Shown here piece by piece: positions 8,428 through 17,064 of a stretch of DNA of 64,000 nucleotides. Below the pieces are notes generated by a model. The model did no database searches and was not told the DNA's origin. It was given only the letters and a program-made list of their open reading frames with translations. The position numbers and the translations under genes were made by a program. This stretch comes from Acuticoccus sediminis (lineage in GTDB: Bacteria > Pseudomonadota > Alphaproteobacteria > Rhizobiales > Amorphaceae): assembly GCF_003258595.1 (NCBI RefSeq), contig NZ_QHHQ01000001.1:1488001-1552000 (forward strand), written 5' to 3'. Position 1 is the stretch's first letter; each line of letters opens with the position of its first letter.

Positions 8428-9348
8428 TTAGCGGGTGATGAGGGTGCCCGCGCCGCCGTCGGTGAAGAGCTCCAGCAGGACCGCGTGCGGGGTCTTGCCG
8501 TTGAGGATGACGACCCCGTCGACGCCGCGCTCCAGCGCCGCGATGCAGGTCTCCACCTTCGGCACCATCCCGCCGGAGATCACGCCGGAGGCCATCAGGC
8601 GGCGCGCCTCCGCCACCGTCAGCTCGCGGATGAGCTCGCGGTTGGAATCGAGCACACCGTCCACGTCCGTCAGGAAGAGGAGGCGCGTCGCCCCGAGGGC
8701 GCCGGCGATGGCACCGGCGAAAGTGTCGGCGTTGATGTTGTAGGTCTCGCCGTCGGCACCCTGCGCCACCGGGGCGATGACGGGGATGATCTCCTGCTTG
8801 GCGAGGACGTCGAGGACGTCGCGCCGGACTTCGACGGGCTCGCCGACGAAGCCGAGATCGAGGACACGCTCTATATTGGAATCGGGGTCTCGCACGGTGC
8901 GCTTCAGCGGCTCGGCGAGGACCATGCGGCCGTCCTTGCCGCACAGGCCCACGGCCCGGCCGCCGGCGGCGTTGATGGTCGAGACGATGTCTTTGTTGAT
9001 GGCGCCGGCGAGCACCATCTCGACGATCTCGACCGTCTCGCGCGTGGTGACGCGCAGGCCGTCCTGGAACTCGGACTTGATGTTCAGCCGCTCGAGCATC
9101 TGGCCGATCTGGGGACCGCCGCCGTGGACGACCACGGCGTTGATGCCGGCCAGCGTGAGGAGGGTGATGTCCTCGGCGAAGTCGGCGGCGAGCTCCCGAT
9201 CGCCCATCGCATGGCCACCGTACTTCACGACGATGGTGCGCGCGTCGTAGCGCAGCATGTACGGCAGCGCCGTGGCGATGATTTCGGCGCGGAGGGGAGC
9301 GTCGGCGGCGAGGGCGTCGGCGGGCGGGGTGTCGGCGGGCGTCGACAT
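8428..9348 (-). CDS. argB: Acetylglutamate kinase ArgB
   Basis: Phosphorylates N-acetyl-L-glutamate in the second step of arginine synthesis, in the cytoplasm. Amino-acid kinase features: VVKYGGHAM near residue 42 (catalytic lysine), [10 protein letters not shown] near 75, [13 protein letters not shown], and [11 protein letters not shown] with a distal catalytic Asp/Lys region at [11 protein letters not shown]. An N-terminal extension of about 25 residues before [12 protein letters not shown] fits the arginine-sensitive hexameric class, which carries an N-terminal helix. The ORF can be opened by TTG at 9354, but ATG at 9348 is preferred (306 residues). The partner argJ lies about 29 kb away. 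Confidence 0.95.
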   Translation of the reverse strand: MSTPADTPPADALAADAPLRAEIIATALPYMLRYDARTIVVKYGGHAMGDRELAADFAEDITLLTLAGINAVVVHGGGPQIGQMLERLNIKSEFQDGLRVTTRETVEIVEMVLAGAINKDIVSTINAAGGRAVGLCGKDGRMVLAEPLKRTVRDPDSNIERVLDLGFVGEPVEVRRDVLDVLAKQEIIPVIAPVAQGADGETYNINADTFAGAIAGALGATRLLFLTDVDGVLDSNRELIRELTVAEARRLMASGVISGGMVPKVETCIAALERGVDGVVILNGKTPHAVLLELFTDGGAGTLITR

Positions 9349-9556
9349 GGGCAATCACATCTTCCGGTTACGCGAGCGTGCCTAGCTTGACCTCCCCGCC
9401 CTTGCAAGGCCGTGGCGCGTCCGAGAGAGGGCGCGGGGACGGCGAGGCGGCCGTGCGATGCGGGAATGCCGCCGGCTCGCGGCGGACGGGCGGTGGACGG
9501 CTGGCGATGCGATGCCGGATCGGCGGGGTTGCGGCTCCTCTTCGGGGGCCGCGCCC

Positions 9557-9943
9557 TCAGTTGGTGGTCTGTTCGGAGCAGACCAGGCCGTACTTGAAGA
9601 ACCAGCGCTGACGGGACTGGCTCCATTCGCGCCACTTCTTGCGCACGCACACGCGGTCGTCGTCGAGGTTGACGACGTCGTCCTCACCGGCGTCTCCGGC
9701 GCCGGACGTGCCGTCCCGGTCGCCATAGGCCGCGTCGTCGCCGTCCTTCACGTCGTCCGCCTGGGTGACGGGGTAGCCTGCGTCGGCGCGGCCGGTGCCG
9801 GTCTCCGCCGCGACGGCCGTCACGCCGAGCGGCAGCGCGTCGGCCTCGGCCATCGTCAGCGTGACGAGCACGACGATGGCTGCGAGGAGGAGTGCAGTCG
9901 CGTGGCCGATCATGGCCGCGAGCAACACGGACTTGTAACTCAT
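9557..9943 (-). CDS. Small membrane-anchored or secreted protein of unknown function
   Basis: A 128-residue product with a hydrophobic N-terminal segment (about residues 7-30, signal peptide or anchor), a long acidic, Asp/Gly/Ala-rich linker (about 45-92) and a basic aromatic C-terminal module (RKKWREWSQSRQRWFFK) flanked by two cysteines that could pair. The ATG at 9943 has GGAGAG four to five bases upstream, good support for translation. I recognise no family. It stands alone between argB and the DUF4139 gene. Confidence 0.6.
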   Translation of the reverse strand: MSYKSVLLAAMIGHATALLLAAIVVLVTLTMAEADALPLGVTAVAAETGTGRADAGYPVTQADDVKDGDDAAYGDRDGTSGAGDAGEDDVVNLDDDRVCVRKKWREWSQSRQRWFFKYGLVCSEQTTN

Positions 9944-10129
9944 GATACTCTCCGGTGCCTTCTGCCGCCGGATCATCCCGGCGCGAGCACGGAGATGGTC
10001 AGGGGTTGGGCACCGCTATGTGTCGGCGGGCACAGTTTTTTGCGACCGGTCCGACTTCGGTGGCCCCGTCACATCACCGTGATCCGAAGCCCGTGACGGA
10101 CCTCGTTTTCGGCGTTGCCGGGGAAGCGT

Positions 10130-10153
10130 CCCGGCGCGACGGATCGCGCCGGG
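10130..10153 (-). terminator. Hairpin after the DUF4139 gene
   Basis: Perfect ten-base-pair stem (CCCGGCGCGA/TCGCGCCGGG) with a four-base loop, beginning eight bases past the stop codon at 10162. There is no clear T-tract on the - strand, so intrinsic termination is only suggested by position. Confidence 0.45.
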
Positions 10154-10161
10154 CGGCTGCT

Positions 10162-12501
10162 TTACTGCGCCTCGCGACCGGTTTGCAAGGCGGACATTTC
10201 CTCCAGCCGCTGATTACGCAGCTCGCTGACGGTTTGCTGCCATGCGTTCATCTCATTGGTCCGCTCGATGATGCGCGCGCGCACCTGCGCACCCTCCGGA
10301 GTCGAGGCGTTGATGGCCTCCAGGTTGTCGCGGTCGAACTCCACCGCGCGGCGGGTGCTCTCGATGTCGGCCTCGAGCGTCGCGATGCGCCGGTCGATGG
10401 TGGCGATGCGTTCGGTGACCGCGCGGACCTCCTCGAGGCGCTTGCGCGTCGCGTCGTCGATCTCGCCGCCGAGCGAAAGGACCTCCTCGAGGATCTGGTC
10501 CGGCAGGTTGGCGAGGATGTAGCGCTCCTGCTGCGGGTTGCGCGTCACGATCTCGATCGTGTGGCGCCCCTCGGGCAGAGCGGCGCGCACGCGGGCGCGG
10601 TCCTCGTCGATGTTGGCGACGTCGGGCTCCAGCCCTTCGGCCGATGCCGTCACCCGGCCGCTGCCGAAGCGGGAGACGTCGGTGACGAGGGTGACGTCCT
10701 TGCTGGCGGCGACGCTGAGGATGGTCTCGGTGACCTGCTCGCGGCGCAGGATGAGGCTCCCGCCGGAGAGGCTCGCCGAGGACAGGTGGCGCACGGTGCG
10801 GCTCTGGGTCGAAGCCTTCACGTCGGCCGACACGGCGAAGGGCAGGATGCTGACCTCGCCCCCGTCGGCCCCGGCAAAGCGGGCGTCGCCGACGAAGCCG
10901 TCCCTGTCGTAGACGGCGATGAGGCCGCCCGGCACGGTCGCGTCCGCGTCGAACTCCATCTCCAGCGCGTCGAAGGGCTGCGTGCCGGCGAGGAGGTCGT
11001 AGTATGTGATGCTGTCGACGTCCTGCGAGGCGTCGAGGAACGGAACGGAGAGGGTGCGACCGGCCGCGAGGTCGATCGACCCGGCGACGGGGAAGACCGT
11101 CGAGGCGCTGCCCGCGACGGCCGGCCCGCCGGTGACGAGACCGGAGATCTGGCCGAACCCCTTGGCGTCGCGGGCCGCGGCCTCCGGCGCGGGCGAGGCC
11201 ATCGCGGCGAGGCCGCGCGAGCGCCAGCTCGGCTCCGCGTCGGCCACCTCGGCGGCTTCGGCGGAGGGGACGAGGTCGGTCTGCGCGGTGCGGCCGACCT
11301 CGAACGGCGCGGTCGGGCGCGTCGTGCGCAGCGGGGCGTAGACGTCCTGGCTGTACGCGACCGGGGTGCCGACGGCGAGGCGGAGCTCGATGCCGTTCCA
11401 GTCGAGCCCGGTGGTGTTCTCCAGCGTGGCCCAGCCCTGCAGGGTCACGTCGCCGGCGTCGCCGATGATGGCCCGGTAGGACGGGCGCCACACGGTGGTC
11501 GGAACCACGAAGGAGAACCCGGCCTCGACCGGCTCGGCGAGGCGCACCGAAAGGTCGCGCCGGCCGTCGTCGACGCTCTCCGACAGCGCCGGGACGAGAC
11601 CCGCCATCCGCTGCGCGACGGCATCGCCCGTGATGGCGATCTGCTCGAGCGAGGGGAAGACGGCGAAGTCGATCTGACCGGCGGGGGTCGCGACGGCGAT
11701 GCGCAGGCCCGGCCGCTCCGGCTCGGTGTCGCTGCCGGGGACCGTCACCGGCGTGAAGGCGAGGAGGCGGCCCTTCAGCTGGCGCGGCCCGCCGGAGACG
11801 GTGACCTCCTCGCCGATGACCGATTCCAGGATGGTCATCGGGTCGGAGAGGTCGCCCGCGAGCAGCCGGCCGGTCGCCGAGCGCTCGCCGACCGGCTCGG
11901 CCGCCTCGAGGTCGATGGAGACCACGGGGGCGGCGCCGGTGACCACCAGGGTGCGCAGCACGTCCGCCACCTGCGGGCGCTCGATGGCGAGGCGCATCGT
12001 CGTGGACGCGCGGTCCATCCGCCCTTCCACCTGGGCAAGGCCGCCGGTGGCGAGCGTCACGCGCGTCACCGCGACGTCGGCGACCGCCGCGACTTCGGCG
12101 GCGTCGGCCTCCGGCTCGTCCGAGACGACGCCTTCGACCTCGGCCGGGCGCCCGTCGCTCGCTTGGCTCATCAGGATCTCGCTCCCTGCGGCGGCACGGC
12201 CGAGGCGGCGGGCGGCGTCCTCGACCCGGGTGAGGATCGGTGCGGGCGCGGCCTCGCCATCGGCCGAGGAGGGGTCGAAGCCCGGCTCACCGAACCCGCG
12301 GTGCACCGGGTCGTCGGCGGTGTCATGGCCGTCTGCGGGCCGGGCCGGCGCATCGCTGATCGACGCGGGCTCGGGGGCGCACTGGGCGCCTCCGGCCTCG
12401 CAGGTGACCGAAGTGGTGCTCGTCGCCGCCGTCTGGGCCAGAACACTCGTCGAGGCGAGCAGGACCGCAGCCAGCGCTCCGCCGAAACTCGAAACTCTCA
12501 T
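10162..12501 (-). CDS. DUF4139 domain exported protein with C-terminal coiled coil
   Basis: A 779-residue protein with a Sec signal peptide (hydrophobic core residues 7-22, cleavage likely after LAQ), an Ala/Asp/Pro-rich low-complexity region to about residue 110, a beta-rich middle with the DUF4139 signature (VVPTTVWRPSYRAII near 335 and TGLDWNGIELRLAVGTP), and a C-terminal helical coiled coil (about 690-775). DUF4139 proteins are related to the mucoidy inhibitor A group; the biochemical function is unknown and an envelope location is likely. In many relatives the coiled coil lies N-terminal to DUF4139, so the order here is worth noting. ATG at 12501 is chosen because the signal peptide starts there and AGGGAG precedes it. 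Confidence 0.8.
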   Translation of the reverse strand: MRVSSFGGALAAVLLASTSVLAQTAATSTTSVTCEAGGAQCAPEPASISDAPARPADGHDTADDPVHRGFGEPGFDPSSADGEAAPAPILTRVEDAARRLGRAAAGSEILMSQASDGRPAEVEGVVSDEPEADAAEVAAVADVAVTRVTLATGGLAQVEGRMDRASTTMRLAIERPQVADVLRTLVVTGAAPVVSIDLEAAEPVGERSATGRLLAGDLSDPMTILESVIGEEVTVSGGPRQLKGRLLAFTPVTVPGSDTEPERPGLRIAVATPAGQIDFAVFPSLEQIAITGDAVAQRMAGLVPALSESVDDGRRDLSVRLAEPVEAGFSFVVPTTVWRPSYRAIIGDAGDVTLQGWATLENTTGLDWNGIELRLAVGTPVAYSQDVYAPLRTTRPTAPFEVGRTAQTDLVPSAEAAEVADAEPSWRSRGLAAMASPAPEAAARDAKGFGQISGLVTGGPAVAGSASTVFPVAGSIDLAAGRTLSVPFLDASQDVDSITYYDLLAGTQPFDALEMEFDADATVPGGLIAVYDRDGFVGDARFAGADGGEVSILPFAVSADVKASTQSRTVRHLSSASLSGGSLILRREQVTETILSVAASKDVTLVTDVSRFGSGRVTASAEGLEPDVANIDEDRARVRAALPEGRHTIEIVTRNPQQERYILANLPDQILEEVLSLGGEIDDATRKRLEEVRAVTERIATIDRRIATLEADIESTRRAVEFDRDNLEAINASTPEGAQVRARIIERTNEMNAWQQTVSELRNQRLEEMSALQTGREAQ

Positions 12502-12625
12502 CGGCGCGCAACTCCCTATTCGTCGCATGTTGGGCGCGGGGCGTAGCACGCGGCTACTGGTGAGCCTAGGCGTTCAGGCGCCGCTGCCTGACAATGTGAT
12601 CGCCCGTCGCTGAACGCACCGTGAC

Positions 12626-13957
12626 TCAGGCCGGCGCCTTCGCGAACCGCTCCCGCAGCGCGGTCTTGAGCACCTTGCCGTAGTTGTTCTTCGGCAGGGC
12701 CTCGACGACGATGTACTCCTTCGGCCGCTTGAACCGGGCGATCTCGCTCTGGCAGAGCGCGTCGAGCGCCGCCGGGTCGACGGGGCCGGCGCGGCCGACC
12801 ACGAAGGCGACCACCTCCTCGCCCCAGTCCTCGTGCGGCCGTCCGACCACAGCAACCTCCGCGACATCCGGATGGCGCAGCAGCACCTCCTCGACCTCGC
12901 GCGGGTAGATGTTGGTGCCGCCGGAGACGATCATGTCCTTCGACCGGTCCTTCAGCGTGAGGAAGCCCTCGGCGTCGAGCGCGCCCATGTCGCCGGTCCA
13001 GAGCCAGCCGTCCCGCAGCGTGGAGGCGGTGGCGTCCGGATTCTGCCAGTAGGCCGACATCACCGACGGCCCGCGACAGATCACCTCGCCGACCTCGTCC
13101 TCGGGGACGTCGCGTCCCGCCTCGTCGACCGTGCGCACCTCCATGGAGGACATCGCGATGCCGACCGAGCCGAGCCGCTCGCGCCAGCGCGGGTGGGTGC
13201 GGTCGGCGACGAGGTGGCGGGGGAGGCCGGTGATCGTCATCGGTGTCTCGCCCTGGCCGTAGATCTGCACGAAGCGCGGCCCGAACTGGTCCACCGCCTT
13301 CTCGATGTCCGCGACGTACATCGGCCCGCCGCCATAGACGATGGTGCGGATCCCCTCGCCGCGATGGCCGACGGCCTCGGCGTGCGTGATCAGCCGGCGG
13401 ACCATCGTCGGCGCCGCGAACATGTGGATGCTGCCGACCGACCCGGCGAGCTCCAGGATCTCCGCCGGCTCGAAGCCGCCGGACCTCGGCACCACGTGCC
13501 GCGCTCCCTTCATGACGTGCATGAGGTTGTAGCACCCGGCGCCGTGGGACATTGGCGCGGCGTAGAGGGCGGCGTCGGTCGGGTACACCTCGTCGACGTC
13601 CGCGAGGTAGGTGAGGCTCATCGCGACGAGGTTCGCGACGGAGACGGCGGCGAAGCGGGCGCCCGAGTGCTGGGCGATATAGGCCGCTTCCTTCTCGTGG
13701 AGCTTGGAGTTGATCGGCACCACGGCGAGGCCCGCCCACCACGCGCCCCACCAGATGGCGAGGTAGTCGGGCGTGTTGGACATGAAGAGGGCGAGACGGT
13801 CGCCGGCGACGGCACCCCTGCCATGCAGACCGGTCGCGATCCGCGCCGCCCGGTCCGCGAACCCGGCGTAGGTCGCGACGACCTCCGCGCCGTGGAGGAG
13901 GGCGGGGGCGTCCGGTGTCAGTGTCGCACTGCGGGCGAGCCAATTGGCAAGGTTCAT
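12626..13957 (-). CDS. Class I AMP-forming acyl-CoA synthetase lacking the P-loop region
   Basis: Family members activate a carboxylic acid as acyl-AMP and then acyl-CoA. Most core motifs are present: YGGGPM, QIYGQGETPMTI, the TGD motif (GWLWTGDMG), the hinge LKDRSKDMIVSGGTNIYP and the C-terminal lysine in NNYGKVLK. However, the sequence jumps from HSGARFAAVS (to about residue 106) to NLVAMSLTYLADVDEV (from 109), where relatives carry 55-70 further residues including the ATP-binding YTSGTTGxPKG loop. At 443 residues it is correspondingly shorter than the usual 500-515. The frame is intact across the joint, so this is an in-frame deletion, and the enzyme is probably inactive or altered. Start at 13957 has GGGAGG upstream; the ORF extends 12 codons further. 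Confidence 0.85.
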   Translation of the reverse strand: MNLANWLARSATLTPDAPALLHGAEVVATYAGFADRAARIATGLHGRGAVAGDRLALFMSNTPDYLAIWWGAWWAGLAVVPINSKLHEKEAAYIAQHSGARFAAVSVANLVAMSLTYLADVDEVYPTDAALYAAPMSHGAGCYNLMHVMKGARHVVPRSGGFEPAEILELAGSVGSIHMFAAPTMVRRLITHAEAVGHRGEGIRTIVYGGGPMYVADIEKAVDQFGPRFVQIYGQGETPMTITGLPRHLVADRTHPRWRERLGSVGIAMSSMEVRTVDEAGRDVPEDEVGEVICRGPSVMSAYWQNPDATASTLRDGWLWTGDMGALDAEGFLTLKDRSKDMIVSGGTNIYPREVEEVLLRHPDVAEVAVVGRPHEDWGEEVVAFVVGRAGPVDPAALDALCQSEIARFKRPKEYIVVEALPKNNYGKVLKTALRERFAKAPA

Positions 13958-14108
13958 CGTGCCTCCCGAACACGCTTCGTTTTTCATCATCATAGAAGCT
14001 TTTTCAGGGTCTGGCCGGCTACCGGGAGTGGTGAGAGAATGAAATTATAGGTTGCAATTCGGGCCGGCCTGCGGTTGGGTTCCCTCCGGAGCGGAATGGG
14101 AGGCGGGG

Positions 14109-14873
14109 ATGGACAGGGTCAGAGTCGTCTCGGGCGATTTCGCACCGGGTTCGCCGCACCGGATGGCGCTGGGCAGCGCGTCGGTCGAACTGCGGCTGGC
14201 CCTGTCGGGCGGCCGGCGGCGCGGCAGACCCCGCATCGTCTACGGCCCGTCCGACATCGAGACGATCAGGCGCGGCGGGGTGATGCTTCAGCGCCGCGTC
14301 GGCTGGGCGCTGGCGGTGACGCTCTGCCTCCTGCCGCTCGGCCCGTTGGCGCTCGTCGGCCTGCTCGCCCTCATGTCGAAGCAGGAGTGGACGATCTTCC
14401 GCTGCACCTTCAAGGACGGCCGCAGCTTCATCGGCGAGGTGCCGACCGCGGACTACCAGTGCCTGATCGGCGCCCTCAACGCCTGGCACATGACGCAGGA
14501 CGTCGGCGCGGACTGGCTCCCGGACGCGCGCCGCGGCAGCGCCGTCCGGCCAGTCCACTATCTCGGCCCGCCGGAGCGCATCGCCGTTCCCCCCGGAGTC
14601 CCGATGGTCGGTGCCCTGCCGATGGCGCTTCCCCGCGCCGGCGGAATGGCGACGCCGCCCTGGGTCGCCGCGAACGACACGTCGTCCGCCGCCGCCGGGG
14701 TCGACGGCGAGGCCCTGGAGTACGGCGCCGAGAAGCCGGCGCCAACGCCCGGCGATGCTCCGGGCCAGCCGTCCCGGCCCGCCTCCGCCGAACTCCCCCC
14801 GGCGTACGAGCTTTCGCCGGCGCATCCGGCGTCCGCCGAGGATCCCGCCCGCTCCTCGCCGCACCACGGCTAG
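14109..14873 (+). CDS. Hypothetical protein with one hydrophobic hairpin and a Pro/Ala-rich tail
   Basis: A 254-residue product. Residues about 1-55 are polar and basic, residues about 60-90 form one hydrophobic stretch (VGWALAVTLCLLPLGPLALV, long enough for a hairpin), and residues about 91-135 form a small conserved-looking domain (EWTIFRCTFKDGRSFIGEVP with tryptophans and cysteines). The rest, from about 165, is Pro/Ala/Ser-rich and likely unstructured. ATG at 14109 has GGGAGG five bases upstream; an earlier in-frame ATG at 14052 lacks this. No family recognised. It is divergent from the acyl-CoA synthetase and convergent with the UxaA gene. Confidence 0.55.
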   Translation: MDRVRVVSGDFAPGSPHRMALGSASVELRLALSGGRRRGRPRIVYGPSDIETIRRGGVMLQRRVGWALAVTLCLLPLGPLALVGLLALMSKQEWTIFRCTFKDGRSFIGEVPTADYQCLIGALNAWHMTQDVGADWLPDARRGSAVRPVHYLGPPERIAVPPGVPMVGALPMALPRAGGMATPPWVAANDTSSAAAGVDGEALEYGAEKPAPTPGDAPGQPSRPASAELPPAYELSPAHPASAEDPARSSPHHG

Positions 14874-14963
14874 CGCGCCACGCGGCGATCGAGCGCGGGG
14901 GGCTTCGGGTGCCGAAACGTTCGGCCTGCTCAGCTGATCCCGGCCGAGCAGGCGGTGCTGGAG

Positions 14964-14990
14964 CGCGGCCGGACGCGAGGTCCGGCCGCG
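14964..14990. terminator. Hairpin between convergent genes
   Basis: Perfect eleven-base-pair stem (CGCGGCCGGAC/GTCCGGCCGCG) with five-base loop, in the 136-base gap between the hypothetical gene ending at 14873 and the dehydratase ending at 15010. No T-tract follows on either strand. A smaller perfect stem, GCCGAA/TTCGGC, lies at 14911-14925. Confidence 0.5.
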
Positions 14991-15009
14991 GGTGCGGGGC
15001 GCCGCGCCG

Positions 15010-16563
15010 TCAGCCGGTGACGCCGATCGGCCAGGGGGCGAACTCCTCCTCGCCGACGCCCAGCGCCTCGCTCTTGGACTTCTCGCCCGAGGCGATGCGC
15101 AGGATGGTCTGGAAAATCTCCTCGCCCATGTCGTCCAGCGACTTCTGCCCGTCGATCACCGTGCCGCAGTTGATGTCCATGTCGCCGACCATGCGGGTGA
15201 ACATCGGCGTGTTGGTGGCGAGCTTGATCGTCGGTGCCGGGAAGGAGCCGAAGCACGAACCCCGCCCCGTCGTGAAGCAGATGAGGTTGGCGCCGCCCGC
15301 GATCTGCCCCGTGGCCGACACCGGGTCGAAGCCGGGCGTGTCCATGATGACGAGACCCTTCGTCTTCACCGGCTCGGCGTAGCGGTAGACGTCCTCGATA
15401 CCGGCCGAGCCGCCCTTCTTCGAACCGCCCAGCGCCTTCTCGATGATGTTGGCGAGGCCGCCGTCCTGGTTGCCGGGCGAGACGACGCCGTTCATCTGCG
15501 TGTCGCGCCCCTTGGTGTAGTCGAGCCACCAGTTGATGCGGTCGATGAACTTCTCGCCCACCTCGCGCGAGCGCATCCGCGCCGTCAGCGTGTGCTCGAC
15601 ACCGTAGAGCTCCGGCGTCTCCGACAGCATGGCCGTGCCGCCGTGGCGCACCAGGAGGTCCACCGCCTTGCCGAGCGCCGGATTGGCCGAGAGGCCCGAG
15701 AAGCCGTCCGAACCGCCGCACTGCAGACCGATCGAGATGTGCTCCGCCGAGCACGGCTCGCGCTTCACCTCGTTGGCGAGCGGCAGCATGTCGCGCACGG
15801 CCTTCTTGCCGGCCTCGATCGCCGCCGCGGTGCCGCCGACCTTCTGCATCGTCACCGCATGCAGCATCTTGCCGGACTCGAGGCTCTGTTCCTCGAAGAA
15901 CTTCGGCAGGTTGTTGCGCTCGCAGCCGAGCGAGAACACCACGGCGCCCGCGATGTTGGGATGCCTGATGTAGCCGGCGAGGGTGCGACGCAGCAGGTCC
16001 ATCGGCTCGCCGGTGAGCTCCATGCCGCAGCCCTGCTCGTGGACGAACGCCACGACGCCGTCGACGTTCGGGTAGTCCGCGAGCCGCTCCTCGTCGAAGT
16101 AGGCGGCGACCTTGCGCGCGACGGTGGCCGAGCAGTTCACCGTGATGAAGAGGCCGATGTAGTTGCGTGTCCCGACCGAGCCGTCGGCCCGCCTGATCCC
16201 CATGAAGGTGGCGCGCCTGTCCTCCGGCAGGAGGTCCGCCGGGTGGTAGTCCTCGGCGAAGCGGTAGTCCTTCGCGACGTCCCCGTTCAGTACGTTGTGG
16301 ACGTGGAGGTAGGATCCCGGCTCCAGGTCGTCGCCGGCGAAACCGATCGTCGTGTTGTACTTCAGGATCGCCTCGCCCTTGCGGATAGGGCGGGTCGCGA
16401 TCTTGTGGCCGAGGGGGATGTCGGCGAGCGTCACCACCCCTTCCGAGCCGATCTCGGTGCCGGCCGGGATGTCCTGGCGTGCCACGACCACGTTGTCGGC
16501 CGGATCGAGGCGGATCACCGGGTCGTTCGGGCGGACAGGGGTGTCAACGAGCGTCTCGGACAT
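15010..16563 (-). CDS. UxaA/GarD family sugar-acid dehydratase (altronate or galactarate dehydratase type)
   Basis: A full-length 517-residue UxaA-family enzyme: an N-terminal SAF domain (about 15-95) joined to the catalytic domain with GTRNYIGLFITVNCSATV, FVHEQGCGM, SLGCERNN, IGLQCGGSDGFSG and FTTGRGSCFGS. These iron-dependent enzymes dehydrate sugar acids such as D-altronate or D-galactarate to 2-keto-3-deoxy acids. The exact substrate cannot be told from the sequence; altronate is the commonest for this architecture. ATG at 16563 has GGGAGG seven bases upstream. It is the first same-strand gene after the RraA and SnoaL-like genes and belongs to a sugar-acid catabolic group with the IlvD/Edd enzyme at 19.4-21.1 kb. 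Confidence 0.85.
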   Translation of the reverse strand: MSETLVDTPVRPNDPVIRLDPADNVVVARQDIPAGTEIGSEGVVTLADIPLGHKIATRPIRKGEAILKYNTTIGFAGDDLEPGSYLHVHNVLNGDVAKDYRFAEDYHPADLLPEDRRATFMGIRRADGSVGTRNYIGLFITVNCSATVARKVAAYFDEERLADYPNVDGVVAFVHEQGCGMELTGEPMDLLRRTLAGYIRHPNIAGAVVFSLGCERNNLPKFFEEQSLESGKMLHAVTMQKVGGTAAAIEAGKKAVRDMLPLANEVKREPCSAEHISIGLQCGGSDGFSGLSANPALGKAVDLLVRHGGTAMLSETPELYGVEHTLTARMRSREVGEKFIDRINWWLDYTKGRDTQMNGVVSPGNQDGGLANIIEKALGGSKKGGSAGIEDVYRYAEPVKTKGLVIMDTPGFDPVSATGQIAGGANLICFTTGRGSCFGSFPAPTIKLATNTPMFTRMVGDMDINCGTVIDGQKSLDDMGEEIFQTILRIASGEKSKSEALGVGEEEFAPWPIGVTG

Positions 16564-16658
16564 GGGGGATCCTCCCGGTTGTTACGGCCGCGACCGGGGT
16601 CCCACCGGCGGCCGGGCGTGCGTGCGTTTTCGACATCTGGTTGAGCATGATTCGTATT

Positions 16659-17060
16659 CTATTCCGGCGGGAGCGTCGATGCGCCCAGCTGCTCGGCGTA
16701 GCCGGCGCGGTCGATCAGCGAGCTCACGGCGACGATCCGCCCCGCCTGGAAGCGGTAGAAGACGTGTTCGGCGAAGACCGCCCGCCGCCCGGTCGGCGCG
16801 ACGCCGAAGAACGGGGCGACGGGAACGACGTCGAACACGAGGCGCGCGGCGACGTCGTCGCCCGACGTGACCACCTGGTCGATGACATAGGCGAGACCCT
16901 CGAGCGCCGCGTAGGAGCGGCGGATCTGGTCCGTGTACTGCTCGCGGGTCAGCGTCTCGCCGTTGTAGACGACGTGCTCGGCCACATACCGGTCGAGCGC
17001 GCCGTAGTCCTGCGCGTTGAGGGCCGCGATGTAGGCGCGGTAGGTCGCTTCGAGGGGCAC
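16659..17060 (-). CDS. SnoaL-like / NTF2-fold protein
   Basis: A 133-residue alpha+beta cone-fold protein of the SnoaL-like polyketide cyclase superfamily (YRAYIAALNAQDYGALDRYV at the start, then VVYNGETLTREQY and RFQAGRIVAVSSLIDRAGY). Members include cyclases, isomerases and hydratases, so a reaction cannot be assigned. It starts with GTG four bases after the rraA-like stop, and is therefore probably translated from the same mRNA. A role in the sugar-acid pathway is inferred only from position. Confidence 0.75.
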   Translation of the reverse strand: MPLEATYRAYIAALNAQDYGALDRYVAEHVVYNGETLTREQYTDQIRRSYAALEGLAYVIDQVVTSGDDVAARLVFDVVPVAPFFGVAPTGRRAVFAEHVFYRFQAGRIVAVSSLIDRAGYAEQLGASTLPPE

Positions 17061-17064
17061 CGGC

